A stretch of 64,000 bases of DNA from JBBDWZ01 sp050732575 (GTDB lineage: Bacteria > Gemmatimonadota > Gemmatimonadetes > Longimicrobiales > RSA9): the NCBI GenBank assembly GCA_050732575.1, contig JBOHRF010000002.1, positions 1 through 64,000 on the forward strand. Direction: 5' to 3'. The notes beneath the pieces were generated by a model, which did not search any database, was not told where the DNA came from, and saw nothing but the letters and a program-made list of their open reading frames with translations. Made by a program: the position numbers and the translations under genes. This document shows positions 52,384 through 61,694 of the stretch, in pieces (the first letter of the stretch is position 1; every line of letters begins with the position of its first letter).

Positions 52384-54237
52384 TCATCGGCCGTGCCCGG
52401 AGCCGGCAAGTTCCTGCACCGCCTGAGCGATGTGCCGCTCCGAGATGCCGGCCGCGTCGAGCAGTTCAGCCGGCGTGCCCGAGCCTGGCATATCGCGCAC
52501 GGCGAGGTGGCGGAACCTGGTGAGTTTGTCGGCTGCACCGGCCTCTGCGAGAGCTGCGAGCACGGCGTCGCCGAGGCCGCCTTCGGCCCAGTGATCCTCC
52601 ACCACGCAGAGCCGCCCGCCGGTCGTGCGCAGCGCGTCCAGAAGAGCGCCAGTATCGATCGGCTTCACCGAATAGGCATCGATCACGCGGACTTTGATCG
52701 TTGCCATCAGCGAATCGGCGGCCTTGATCGCCTCGTGCACGGTGATGCCGGCTGCGATCACGGTTACTTGGTCATCCGGCTGACCGCCTCGCACGATCCG
52801 GCTACCACCTACTCGAAACTCGAGGTCTTCCAAGTAGAGGATGGGCGTTTCTCCGCGTGTCGTGCGGATGTAGCTGATGCCATCGAGCTCGACCATCAGG
52901 CCGACCAGGCGTGCGGTCTGGTTTGCATCGCACGGATAGAGGACCGTGCTGCCGTGGACCGCCCGCATCATCGCTATGTCCGCTAGAGCCATCTGGGACG
53001 GGCCGTCCTCCCCAATCGATACGCCGGCATGCGAGCCGGCCAGACGGATATTCGCGCGCGAGACCGCTGCCATGCGTATGAAGTCGAAGGCACGGGTCAG
53101 GAACGCCGCGAATGTCGACGCGAACGGTACCAGCCCAACCACCTGCATGCCGACGGCGGTGGCGACCATCTGCTGTTCGGCGATGTACATCTCGAAGAAA
53201 CGGTCAGGCGCGGTCTCTTTGAAATCCTGGGCGTGCGTCGAATTGCTGACCTCGGCGTCAAGCACAACAACATCGCTACGCGCGGCGCCCAGCACGGCGA
53301 GCGCTTCACCATACGCTTTGCGCGTCGCGATCGGCTCGTGGTACGTCTTCCACGCTGGCTTCCGGGGCGCGGGTCGTTTGGGCGCCTGCCAGCGATCGGG
53401 CTTCAGGGTCGAGAACGTGCGCGAGCCGGCGGCGCCGATTTCGGCGAGCGCATTTTCCGCCTGCTGCGCGTCGAGCGCCTTCCCGTGCCAACCCTCTTTG
53501 TCCTCGAGAAAAGAAACGCCCTTGCCCTTCACGGTCCTGGCTACAATCACGGTCGGCCGCTCGTCGCTGCGTGCGAGTGTCAACGCCTGGTCGATCGCGC
53601 TGAAGTCGTGCCCGTCGATCACGATGGGTTCACAACCGAACGCCTTCACCCGAGCCGCGTATGCGTCGAGGTTCCACTCCAGCTCGGTCGGGCCGCGCTG
53701 CCCGAGCCGGTTTACATCGAAGATTGCAGTGAAGTTGGAGAGGCCCTCGTGACCTGCGTGGTCCAGACCTTCCCAGATCGAGCCCTCGGTGAGTTCGCTG
53801 TCGCCGGTCAGCGTCCACACGTGGAACGGCGCGTCGAGCACGCACTTGCCGGCGAGCGCAATGCCGACGGCAATCGGCAGGCCCTGGCCAAGCGATCCAG
53901 TGGCGACGTCGATCCAGGGCAGCACGGGCGTGGGATGTCCTTCGAGCCGGCTGCCGAACTTGCGGAAGGTCATGAGTTCGTTGTCGGTGATCGCACCGGC
54001 GGCGCGGAAGAGCGAGTAGTTCAGCGGCGAAGCGTGGCCCTTGCTGAAGATCAGGTGGTCATTCGCCGCGTCCTTCGGTTTCCCCCAGTCATATCGGAGG
54101 TGGCCGGCCAGGAGGACCGCCATCAGATCGGCGGCCGAGAGCGATGATGTCGGATGCCCGGAGCCGGCGGCCGTCGAGCAGCGGATCGAGTCGGCGCGCA
54201 ACTGTCGCGCGAGCGCATGGCAGAGTTCGAGGTTCAT
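52384..54237 (-). CDS. tkt: Transketolase
   Basis: 617 residues, the compact (human-like) class. TPP domain: AAGSGHPTSSLSAADLMAVL, TGSLGQGLPIAVGIALAGK, and GDSELTEGSIWEG with NFTAIFDVNR. Pyrimidine domain: AEQQMVATAVGMQVVGLVPF, GSHAGVSIGEDGPSQM. C-terminal domain follows (VIDAYSVKPID). It transfers two-carbon ketol units among pentose and triose phosphates. The ATG overlaps the GH15 stop by four bases (ATGA), and GGAGGGC precedes it. Next: gnd, 46 bp on. Confidence 0.95.
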   Translation of the reverse strand: MNLELCHALARQLRADSIRCSTAAGSGHPTSSLSAADLMAVLLAGHLRYDWGKPKDAANDHLIFSKGHASPLNYSLFRAAGAITDNELMTFRKFGSRLEGHPTPVLPWIDVATGSLGQGLPIAVGIALAGKCVLDAPFHVWTLTGDSELTEGSIWEGLDHAGHEGLSNFTAIFDVNRLGQRGPTELEWNLDAYAARVKAFGCEPIVIDGHDFSAIDQALTLARSDERPTVIVARTVKGKGVSFLEDKEGWHGKALDAQQAENALAEIGAAGSRTFSTLKPDRWQAPKRPAPRKPAWKTYHEPIATRKAYGEALAVLGAARSDVVVLDAEVSNSTHAQDFKETAPDRFFEMYIAEQQMVATAVGMQVVGLVPFASTFAAFLTRAFDFIRMAAVSRANIRLAGSHAGVSIGEDGPSQMALADIAMMRAVHGSTVLYPCDANQTARLVGLMVELDGISYIRTTRGETPILYLEDLEFRVGGSRIVRGGQPDDQVTVIAAGITVHEAIKAADSLMATIKVRVIDAYSVKPIDTGALLDALRTTGGRLCVVEDHWAEGGLGDAVLAALAEAGAADKLTRFRHLAVRDMPGSGTPAELLDAAGISERHIAQAVQELAGSGHGR

Positions 54238-56636
54238 GTGCTGCCCTCCACCGTGACCTCGAAGTCGCGGCCTTCCCACCGCTCGGCCGCGGGCCAGAAG
54301 AACGTGAATCGGATCGGGGCCGTCTGCTCGCAGGCAATTGGTATGTCCACGAAATCGATCTTGACCGCAGTTCCCGTCGAGGCGGAGTCCACGGCGGCGG
54401 CCCATTCTCCAGCCGTCCAGTGCAGGCGGAACGGCGCACGCGCCTGCACACGCAGGATCGAGCCCGGCCGGATCGAGCGAACGCGGCGGTGGAACGTCCA
54501 GACCTCGATCGGCGGTTCGCAACGGACGGACTGGTAGCGCTCGACAACAGCAGGAATGCGATCGAAGACCTGCCCGTTGTGCACCGACCAGAGCAGCTTG
54601 ACGTATTCGGCATGGGCCCATATCAGCGGCGTCGCCGAGCCGGTAGGCCCGCCCAGACACATGCGCGCCTGGGGCAAGTCGGGGGCATCCCAGACCTGCT
54701 CGGGCAGCAATCCGGCGGCGGTCGCGAATCCTTCCATGGCGCGCAGGTACCGATCGATGTCCCGGCCGGCCGCCAGTTCATAGTGTGCGCGCTCGCCCGT
54801 GAGCAGCGGCCACGCTCGACCCGTCCCCCAGCCGATAAACGAGCCGCCATCGTCGCGTTGCCCGTAGCCATCGTGATTGTACCGGCGCCAGCAGGGACCG
54901 GACGGCATGTCCACCTTGAGCAGCGCGTCCACCACGCGGAGCGAGTCCTCGATGAGGTCGGTTCCGGCCTTCCGTACGCCGTAGCGGACCAGTTCGAGAA
55001 ATCCCGCGTCGACGATCTCCTTAGCGGGGAAGTCAGTTGGCAGGCCGGGAGCGCGGTTGCGGATTTTCAGCACGCCGCGGTTGGGGTCCTCGTCGGGCTC
55101 GGGATCGTTGGGGTCGACCGGTCGAATTCGAATGAAGTGCCTCGTAATGCCCGGCACAAGGGTGCCTTCGGTCGTCACGGTCCAGGCCTCGAGGTGGCAT
55201 TCCAGGAAGTCGGCGTGCCGCTCGAGAAACGTTGCAGTCGCCTCGTCTCCCCGCTCACGCGCAAAGGCCGCCGCGCAAACGAGCGCGGTGATGCTCACGG
55301 CGAGGGTCGACGGTGAATAGCCACTACTCTCTTCCCAACGCTCCTGCGGCGTGGCCGGCCCGTGCCCGACCAAGTAGCCGGCGGCGCGCAGCACCATTGT
55401 GTACGGATCGAAGTCGCGCAGCGCTTTGGCCTCGTGAAGCTTCCACGCGAGCAGGACCGAGAAAGCAACTTCGTCGTGCTGGATGGCGTGCCAGAACGGC
55501 TCGCCATCGATCCAGAAGTTCTGGTTGAACGCGCCGTCCGGGCGCTGTGTGCAGGCAAGGTAGACGAGAGCGCGCAGTGGCGCATCGACGTTCCCCGAGG
55601 CCAGGAGCCCGCCCGTGCCTGCGACCATGTCCCGCGTCCACACGAGGTGATATCCGCCCAGGTCCTCGTCCCCCCTCGTCTCGCCCCATGGGATGCTTAG
55701 CGATGCGACCATCGCCCCCGGATACCGCTTGTCCTCATGCGCGACGAGCAGACTGTGGCTCGCGTGATAGAGACGTCCGCCGTCCCGGCTCGCCGAGGCG
55801 AGCGGAGCGAGGTGGCGACAGGCACGGCCCCACTGCTCGACGAAGCGGTCGCGCTGCTCCTCGAACGGAAAGCTCAGCGATTGCAGCAGAATCGTCGTGG
55901 CGTGGTGCAGGCTGTTGCCGAAGCTCAGGCCCAGGGTGAACTCGAAGTTGGAGCGCAGCTCGAGTTCCCCAATGAGAGCCACGTTGCCGTTTTCCGCCGC
56001 GTCTAACTCCCAGTCCATCCGCAGATTGTCCGCCAGGTCCGTCCACCCGTCGGAAGTCCCGACGAAGCCGCAGGACCGGTGAACAAACGGGACGGTCGCT
56101 CCCAGGGCGAGCCATGTGCCGTGTTTCTGTGCAGTCAGGAGCTCGCGGCCAGCGGCCTCGGCGGCATACGCGTTGTTCTCCCATCCGCCCACTTCCAGGT
56201 GCGGCGCAACGAGCGCGAACAGGCGGAGTTTTGCCAGAAATTCGCTGTCGCCTTCCAGCCGAGTTCGTAGCAGGACACAGGGTTGGTGGGGGTCGGCAAT
56301 CACTTCCTTGATGATCGCGTAGCGACCCTCGCGGTCACGGTTGGTCATCCGGATGCCCAACGCAGAGCCTTCATACCGCTCGAGACTCGAATCGAGATGG
56401 CGCCGCTCGTCATGGAAGAAGCTCTCGCCATCGGTCACCAGGTACTGGAGATCGCGGATCTGGGGTCGGTCGACAGTAGGGTAGTAAACCTCGTTCAGCA
56501 CCCCGGCCGAGACGGTAAACCACACGCTACTGCCCGCTGAGTAAGCGGTCCCGATCGCTTCCTTGGCGCCCCGGGTCCAGCGTGGCGCCATGCCAGGAGC
56601 ACCGAACGCGCGCCGAGCCGTGCGAAGGATTGTCAA
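54234..56636 (-). CDS. GH15 glucoamylase / glucan 1,4-alpha-glucosidase
   Basis: 800 residues. N-terminal beta-sandwich (KEAIGTAYSAGSSVWFTVSA, GVLNEVYYPTVDRPQIRDLQ) followed by the GH15 (alpha/alpha)6 barrel with GYHLVWTRDMVAGTGGLLAS, RPDGAFNQNFWIDG, PATPQERWEESSGYSPST (catalytic Glu near WEE) and WGTGRAWPLLTGERAHYEL. No signal peptide, so it acts in the cytosol on maltodextrin or glycogen to give glucose. The start is a TTG preceding the conserved FGAPGMAPRW; the ATG 15 codons later would remove that. Start of the intact part of the PPP run. Confidence 0.92.
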   Translation of the reverse strand: MTILRTARRAFGAPGMAPRWTRGAKEAIGTAYSAGSSVWFTVSAGVLNEVYYPTVDRPQIRDLQYLVTDGESFFHDERRHLDSSLERYEGSALGIRMTNRDREGRYAIIKEVIADPHQPCVLLRTRLEGDSEFLAKLRLFALVAPHLEVGGWENNAYAAEAAGRELLTAQKHGTWLALGATVPFVHRSCGFVGTSDGWTDLADNLRMDWELDAAENGNVALIGELELRSNFEFTLGLSFGNSLHHATTILLQSLSFPFEEQRDRFVEQWGRACRHLAPLASASRDGGRLYHASHSLLVAHEDKRYPGAMVASLSIPWGETRGDEDLGGYHLVWTRDMVAGTGGLLASGNVDAPLRALVYLACTQRPDGAFNQNFWIDGEPFWHAIQHDEVAFSVLLAWKLHEAKALRDFDPYTMVLRAAGYLVGHGPATPQERWEESSGYSPSTLAVSITALVCAAAFARERGDEATATFLERHADFLECHLEAWTVTTEGTLVPGITRHFIRIRPVDPNDPEPDEDPNRGVLKIRNRAPGLPTDFPAKEIVDAGFLELVRYGVRKAGTDLIEDSLRVVDALLKVDMPSGPCWRRYNHDGYGQRDDGGSFIGWGTGRAWPLLTGERAHYELAAGRDIDRYLRAMEGFATAAGLLPEQVWDAPDLPQARMCLGGPTGSATPLIWAHAEYVKLLWSVHNGQVFDRIPAVVERYQSVRCEPPIEVWTFHRRVRSIRPGSILRVQARAPFRLHWTAGEWAAAVDSASTGTAVKIDFVDIPIACEQTAPIRFTFFWPAAERWEGRDFEVTVEGST

Positions 56637-56687
56637 TCTATTTTAGCCATTCCTTTCAACAGCCTGTGCGTCCGCACCCCCGCGAGT

Positions 56688-56815
56688 TCATTTCACGAGC
56701 AATGTCGCCTTCATGGTCGGGTGGAATGTGCAAATGTAGGCATAATCTCCCGTCCGGGTCGCGTTACTTCCACGATTTGCCAGGTGCGATTGGGCAACAA
56801 CGATGCCAACCTTGC
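56688..56815 (-). pseudogene. Cupredoxin relic with internal deletion
   Basis: The end reads GDYAYICTFHPTMKATLLVK, the type-1 copper loop C-x2-H-x2-M of plastocyanin or amicyanin-like proteins. Just before it is LANRGSNATRT, which looks like the WTNRGSxAH strand that normally lies 30 residues earlier, so an internal stretch is missing together with the first His ligand. It shares a frame with the HAD and rpe relics upstream. Signal peptide no longer intact. Confidence 0.65.
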
Positions 56816-56923
56816 CAGCGGCAAATCGCAACAGCCGCGGCCAACAAGATGAGGGAGTGTGGCGTGACGCCCCGTGCGTTGCCATGGCGCCCCTACCGCG
56901 GCGCAAACAACACCGAGTGACCT

Positions 56924-57191
56924 TCAGCTCCAGTGACCGAGGACGTAACGCTCCATGGCGCGAGCGAAGCCCTCCTCCTCCGACGAGGTCGTCACGACAG
57001 CAGCACAACGTTTGGCGTCGTCTGGCGTGACCCATAGCGATGCCAAGGCCGGCCCCGCGGAACATGGGTACGTCGTTGGGTAAGTCGCCGATCGCGGCCA
57101 TGATCGAGGGGGATGCGCAAAAGCTCTGAGATTCGCTTAATGACTCGCCCCTTGTCGCTTCTGGATGGGGACGTCGAGATGGGCCATCGAC
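56924..57191 (-). pseudogene. Cof-type HAD phosphatase relic, C-terminal third
   Basis: Conserved HAD blocks appear in several frames: SRSDKGRVIKRISELLRIPL in one, MAAIGDLPNDVPMFRGAGLG and IAMG (motif IV GD...ND) in a second, and VTPDDAKRCAAVVTTSSEEE ending with GFARAMERYVLGHWS and a stop in a third. At least two single-base shifts in 200 bases, so no enzyme can be made. Only the part after the lysine motif remains; it is joined directly to the rpe fragment. Confidence 0.7.
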
Positions 57192-57563
57192 GTTCAACGC
57201 TGCACCTGCCGAACAACCGCGCGCGTGGATGCGGCCCGCGAGCGACGCCGGATCCGTCACCGTTTCAACGTGGAAGGTCAGGACGTCGGCACCCGCGGCA
57301 GCAAACGACTCGATGAATCGGCCGGGGTCCTCCACCATCAAGTGGACGTTGAGGACGAGATCGGTGACGCCTCGGACCGCTTCGAGAATGAGCGGGCCGA
57401 AGGAGAGATTGCGAGCGAAGTACCCGTCCATGACGTCCACATGCAGCAGGACCGCGCCCGCGGCCTCGACGCGAGCAATCTCGTCGCCAAGATGGGCAAG
57501 GTCGGCGGCCAGTATGGAAGGCGCGACGGCCGGGCGAGCGAGATCTTCAAGGCGCCGCCTCAT
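57192..57563 (-). pseudogene. rpe: Ribulose-phosphate 3-epimerase remnant (N-terminal half)
   Basis: PAVAPSILAADLAHLGDEIA, HVDVMDGYFARNLSFGPLIL, LVLNVHLMVEDPGRFIESFA and FHVETVTDPASLAGRIHARG are the first half of Rpe, with the catalytic Asp and metal His. After GAALN the frame runs into HAD sequence; the second catalytic Asp region is absent. The ATG overlaps the pgl relic stop (ATGA). A 291-residue chimeric ORF stays open through the relics but is not a plausible enzyme. Confidence 0.85.
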
Positions 57564-57757
57564 CGAGCGCCTCCGAGGAGCCGGCCGGCTGCCGTGTCCT
57601 CCACCCAGTAAAACTCGCCCTCGGTACGGACGCAGCTTGCGGGAATGTCCCGATCACCAGCGATTGCTCGCTGAAGCGCCTCGGCCTTGCTCGCACCTGT
57701 CACGAGGAAGACCACGCGCGCGGACCGATTCCGCTGCCAACCAGGCCCTGGAGCCAC
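57560..57757 (-). pseudogene. pgl: 6-phosphogluconolactonase C-terminal remnant
   Basis: About 60 codons: RVVFLVTGASKAEALQRAIA, GDRDIPASCVRTEGEFYWVE, DTAAGRLLGG. This is the end of a lactonase different from the domain fused to the kinase. Everything before VVFLVTG is gone, replaced by unrelated sequence. The stop overlaps the rpe start (ATGA), preserving the old operon joint pgl-rpe. Confidence 0.8.
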
Positions 57758-57966
57758 GGATCCGATGGCAGCGCCAGTACCGGCGATTCAATACGCACGA
57801 AGCGGTAAAGATCCAGCGTTTGCCGCTTTTTCGAATCCAGGACCCAGCCGAGATCATGAACCCGAAAGCTAGCGAATCCGGAACGTTGACCAACGCGTAG
57901 TTGACCGCTGACGTTGAATGGGAACGCATCACTCGCCTCGAGCTTGTTCCCACCGAATGCGACCAA
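57758..57966 (-). other. Unrecognised coding-like fragment
   Basis: Minus frame encodes VAFGGNKLEASDAFPFNVSG and SFRVHDLGWVLDSKKRQTLD followed by LYRFVRIESPVLALPSDPW, which reads like the middle of a secreted beta-rich protein but is not recognised. It has no proper start and merges out of frame into the pgl relic. The 237 bases to its right (57967-58203) show nothing. Confidence 0.35.
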
Positions 57967-58203
57967 GCCTGGAACGTTTACGCTCGACTCTCGCTGATCG
58001 TCCGAAGGCCCGTTGGAGCTGCCAGCAAACCGGAGTTGCTTCCCACCACTTTTGCAGCTGCCGCCTGCTAATTCATGCGACTATCCTTGTGCTTGCTGGT
58101 TCATCTTAGGGGGAAATGATGAGGGCCGTCGCGGGACTCTGCGATCGATGGAGCAACAGAACCGACGCGGCGAACTCAGCAAGGCCTGTCATGCGAATGG
58201 AGG

Positions 58204-58353
58204 CTACCCTTCGCATTCGCGGCGGCCGAGTGTCCAGGGTGGCGAATCGCTGGCCGGAAAAGAGTCATCGGACGCCTCATCCACTTCGTCCCATTCTGTG
58301 GGGACGCTAGAAGTGGTGTCCTCGCTCGTCTCGTCTCGAGACTGTTTTTCCAC
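58204..58353 (-). CDS. Small acidic protein with DEASDDSFPASD motif
   Basis: About 49 residues from a GTG: VEKQSRDETSEDTTSSVP, then DEVDEASDDSFPASDSPPW. The motif DEA-x2-SFPASDPP-W is known from many small, probably disordered bacterial proteins of unknown function, where it lies at the C-terminus as here. No strong Shine-Dalgarno. It may be complete or be the end of a longer gene truncated by the kinase relic. Cytosolic and acidic. Confidence 0.5.
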   Translation of the reverse strand: MEKQSRDETSEDTTSSVPTEWDEVDEASDDSFPASDSPPWTLGRRECEG

Positions 58354-58479
58354 GTGTTGTCCGGCGCGACGATTCTTGTCTTGCGGTTGCCTGGTCAATG
58401 CCTTCTCGTATCTGGTTCGAAGGCTCGCCTGTCTGCTGCGTCTGCGGGCGGCGCTCATTTCAGGATTGCTCCACGCGCA

Positions 58480-58759
58480 GGTCCCCTTCAAAGACGAATC
58501 GTGTGTCAGAATCGCTCGCCCTAGCCCAAGTCTGACGCTCGACCCGCCGCGATTGGGACCCTTTTTGAGCCTGCCAAAACCGCTCGCACAAGTGCGAAAG
58601 ATGCTCGTTCGGAATGCCTTGGCCCGTATCCGATACCGAAAAGCGCACGGCGTCGCCAGCAGATTCTGCCCGCAGGGTAATTCGACCTCCAGCCTCGGTT
58701 GGCGCGACTCGCGGGCGCTCGAATCCAGCACAAGTCACAAGACTAGAAAGCCCCATCAC
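58480..58759 (-). pseudogene. Histidine kinase ATPase-domain relic
   Basis: GGRITLRAESAGDAVRFSVS with DTGQGIPNEHLSHLCERFWQ and AQKGS is the G1/F-box region of a HATPase_c domain. A frame change after KGS leads to NRGGSSVRLGLGRAILTHDS, a degenerate G2 box. N-box, dimerisation domain and sensor are absent. It adjoins the tRNA-Val 3' end. Confidence 0.75.
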
Positions 58760-58791
58760 TCACAAAGCATGATGGAACTTTCCGTTAATCA

Positions 58792-58865
<74 letters not shown>

Positions 58866-58924
58866 GAACTTTTGAGCGCGCAACATACTTCTGCCAATCG
58901 GCGCGGGCCACCAGCGAGAGTGCG

Positions 58925-58951
58925 AAAAAAACGGCGCCCCGAAAGGGCGCC
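58925..58951 (-). terminator. Intrinsic terminator upstream of tRNA
   Basis: On the minus strand a perfect 7-bp stem (GGCGCCC / GGGCGCC, loop TTTCG) is followed by GTTTTTTTCG. It would end a minus-strand transcript coming from 58.95-59.14 kb, where no protein-coding gene is seen, and it insulates the tRNA. A small RNA between the two is possible. Confidence 0.8.
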
Positions 58952-59140
58952 ACCAAGACGTTGAATATAGCGGAGTTACAGGTTCGTTCAACCCCTGGAG
59001 CCAGGATAGGCCCTTTAGTCTTGACCTGGCCGCTACACGGCATGAGCTTCCGTACAGAAGTGAGCCATCCGGCGGCCTAGCCGCCAATTTGACTCCGTCA
59101 ATCCGACCATCAGGCCGCGAAGGAGCGAGCCATCCGCAGA

Positions 59141-61675
59141 TTGGTTTCTGCCGGGCGTTGGAGCATCACCACTATCTCATTGTTGGCTCTGGTGATAGCG
59201 CCGGCATTGGGTCGCTGGGATCTGGCAGCCCAGAATCCGCTGCCCTTTCCTGCAGCCAGCGGCGAGGTAACGCCCCCCACGTCGATCGCGGGGTTGGCCG
59301 ATGCTCGTCCTGCGTCGGCGCTGGAATTCAGCCGGGCCTGGCTGCTGAAAATGGAATCGGTGCGGCGCAAGCGCGCCGAGCTGGCGGCCGCGGGTCGACT
59401 CGATGGCATGACGCCGGCTGCGGCGGCGCTGGCCGGTGCGGCACTCACGGGCACGTTGCGCGTGCCGGTGCTGGCCGTGCGCTACTCCGATGTCAAAGAG
59501 CCATTCCCGGTCGAAAAGCTGACCGAGCGCCTGTTTGGTGCGCCGCGCGGTGATACCATGACGTACAGTGCGTACTGGCGCGAAGTCTCGGGCGGCTTGC
59601 TCGAGGCCACGGGCGCGTTGACCTCGTGGATCCCGCTGAGCAAACCCGCAGCGCACTATCTGCCCCGCGAGAAATTCGGGTGGGGTCAGTTTGGTCGGAT
59701 GAACGAGCTGCGTGCAGAAGCGCTGCGCATGGCCGATCAGATGTTCGATTTCACACAATTCGACAATGACGGTCCGGATGGTGTGCCGGATACGGACGAC
59801 GATGATGGGTTCGTCGATTTTGTTGCGTTCGTGTACGCACTTCCCTGTACGGGTGAAACGCGCGCGGGCGCCATCTGGCCGCACCGTGCCGCCATGACGC
59901 CGTTCGAGACCGGAGATCGGAACCATCGCGGCCAGCCCGTGCGCATCGCGGACTACGTGATTTTACCGGCCGTGGATCCGCAGAGCTGCGGACCCATGCA
60001 CATCGGCGTGCTGGCGCACGAGACCGGGCACGCGCTGGGCCTGCCGGACCTCTACGATTACGACGGCACGTCACAGGGTATTGGCGCCTGGGGCCTGATG
60101 GGCACAGGCAGCCACAATGCGCGCCATTCACCTTCCCATCTGTCGGCCTGGGAAAAAGAGCAGCTGGGCTGGGTGAGCGTGAAGTGGTTGCGCGCCTCGA
60201 GCAGTGTGAGCATTGAACCGGTCGAGCGCGACCCTGTGGTTTACCGTTACGATCTGCCGCGTCGTTCGGGTGATTATGTGCTGCTCGAGAATCGCCAGCG
60301 GCTGGGCTCGGACACGTTCCTGCCCGGTCACGGGCTGCTGGCCTGGCGCATCGATTCCGAGCGTGGCGAATTGGGTGCCTGGAACAGTGATGAGCGGCGC
60401 CCCGCCGTGGCCCTGGTCGATGCCGATGGTCGCGCCGATCTGCGCAACGGCGCGCGCGCCGATGTCAGTGATCCTTTCCCGGGTGGCATGGCGCAGCGCA
60501 CGTTCGCCATGGCGGATGTGCCCACGTTGCGTTTGACCAACATCACGGAAAATGCGCAAACCATCACGGCCGATGTTGCGGTGGGTCGTGAAGCGCCTGC
60601 GCTGACGCCCGAGACAGATGCCATTCGTTTGACCGCGTTTGCGGGTGATTCCACCGTGTCTTATTCGGTGCGCGTGCATTCCAACGGCGCAGTAGGCGCC
60701 TGGACCGCGGTCACCGATGCAGATTGGCTCGGTCTGGCGCCGGACGGCGATGCGCTGCGCGTGCACGCGAACACGCGCAAACTCGTGCCCGGCCGGCATA
60801 CCGAAGTGGTCGATCTGCAGTCCGAGTCCGGGTCCGTTGCCGGGCGGCTCACGGTCGACATCTACATCGCTGAGCCCGGAAGGCCCGAGGTTATGGCCAC
60901 CGATCTGCCCTGGAGCTGGGGCCTGGCGGCACACGGCCCGCAAATCTTCCAGGCCAGCTACGGCTGGGATCCGCTGGGCCTGCGACCGCGGCCGCGCGTG
61001 CTCCATTTGCGCGATGGTGAGCTGCACCCGGCTACTTATGGGCGAGTGCCCGCAGATGCGCTGTTTTCACCCGTGCCGCTGCCCGATGGCTCGGGCGTGT
61101 ACGTGATTGCGCGCGCGCGCGATGAGAATTTCATCTATCGCATTGACGCCAATGGCAACGCGACCGTAGTGGCCGCGCGCATTGGTACCAGCCCCGCCTA
61201 CGGCGCGGCCTTGTTGCCGGGCGGCGACTTATTGGTTGCCGAATGGAACGGAACGATCTGGCGGGTGAACGCCGAGGGCCAGCATCGTCAGCATGCACGC
61301 TTGAAGGCGAACCTCTACCAGATCGCGACCGACGCGCGCGGCACGGTGTACGCCGCTACGTATGCGGGTCACGTCATTCGCCTGCATCGTGATGGTACCG
61401 TGCAAACGCTGACCACGGGATTCCAGAAGGGTCGTTTGGTGGCCGTAGCCGCGTCGCCCGACGGCCAGGTCTATGCGGCCGAGCGCGGCGAAAACGGTCG
61501 CATCATTGGCTTCGATTCGAAGGGGAGTCGCCGTTTGGTGTTCCAGAGCCCGAATGCGCGCTTCTACGGTCTTTCCGTCGAGCAGGAATTCCTCTACGCA
61601 CTGGACCTGCAGGAGGGCCGGCTGCTGCGCCTGCCCCTCAACCAACGCACTCGCCAGACTGACGACAACGACTGA
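59141..61675 (+). CDS. M6-family secreted metalloprotease with propeller domain
   Basis: 844 residues. Signal peptide (TTISLLALVIAPALG), then a propeptide, M6 catalytic domain with HETGHALGLPD (zinc His293, Glu294, His297 and third ligand Asp303), and WGLMGTGSHN. From about 490 a BACON-like beta domain (WTAVTDADWLGLAP), then from about 600 an SMP-30/NHL-like propeller (GGDLLVAEWNGTIWRV, GTVYAATYAGHVIRLHRDG). Likely an exported immune inhibitor A-type protease. Start is a TTG; no ATG exists before residue 70, so the signal peptide demands it. The C-terminus has no sorting signal. Confidence 0.88.
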   Translation: MVSAGRWSITTISLLALVIAPALGRWDLAAQNPLPFPAASGEVTPPTSIAGLADARPASALEFSRAWLLKMESVRRKRAELAAAGRLDGMTPAAAALAGAALTGTLRVPVLAVRYSDVKEPFPVEKLTERLFGAPRGDTMTYSAYWREVSGGLLEATGALTSWIPLSKPAAHYLPREKFGWGQFGRMNELRAEALRMADQMFDFTQFDNDGPDGVPDTDDDDGFVDFVAFVYALPCTGETRAGAIWPHRAAMTPFETGDRNHRGQPVRIADYVILPAVDPQSCGPMHIGVLAHETGHALGLPDLYDYDGTSQGIGAWGLMGTGSHNARHSPSHLSAWEKEQLGWVSVKWLRASSSVSIEPVERDPVVYRYDLPRRSGDYVLLENRQRLGSDTFLPGHGLLAWRIDSERGELGAWNSDERRPAVALVDADGRADLRNGARADVSDPFPGGMAQRTFAMADVPTLRLTNITENAQTITADVAVGREAPALTPETDAIRLTAFAGDSTVSYSVRVHSNGAVGAWTAVTDADWLGLAPDGDALRVHANTRKLVPGRHTEVVDLQSESGSVAGRLTVDIYIAEPGRPEVMATDLPWSWGLAAHGPQIFQASYGWDPLGLRPRPRVLHLRDGELHPATYGRVPADALFSPVPLPDGSGVYVIARARDENFIYRIDANGNATVVAARIGTSPAYGAALLPGGDLLVAEWNGTIWRVNAEGQHRQHARLKANLYQIATDARGTVYAATYAGHVIRLHRDGTVQTLTTGFQKGRLVAVAASPDGQVYAAERGENGRIIGFDSKGSRRLVFQSPNARFYGLSVEQEFLYALDLQEGRLLRLPLNQRTRQTDDND

Positions 61676-61694
61676 GCGCCGTCAATCGCTCAGT
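61671..61694. terminator. Palindrome containing both convergent stop codons
   Basis: ACTGAGCG and CGCTCAGT (8-base arms, loop CCGTCAAT). The TGA of the protease (61673-61675) lies in the left arm and the TGA of the DUF3108 gene (61690-61692 complement) in the right one. No T-tract. Confidence 0.5.
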
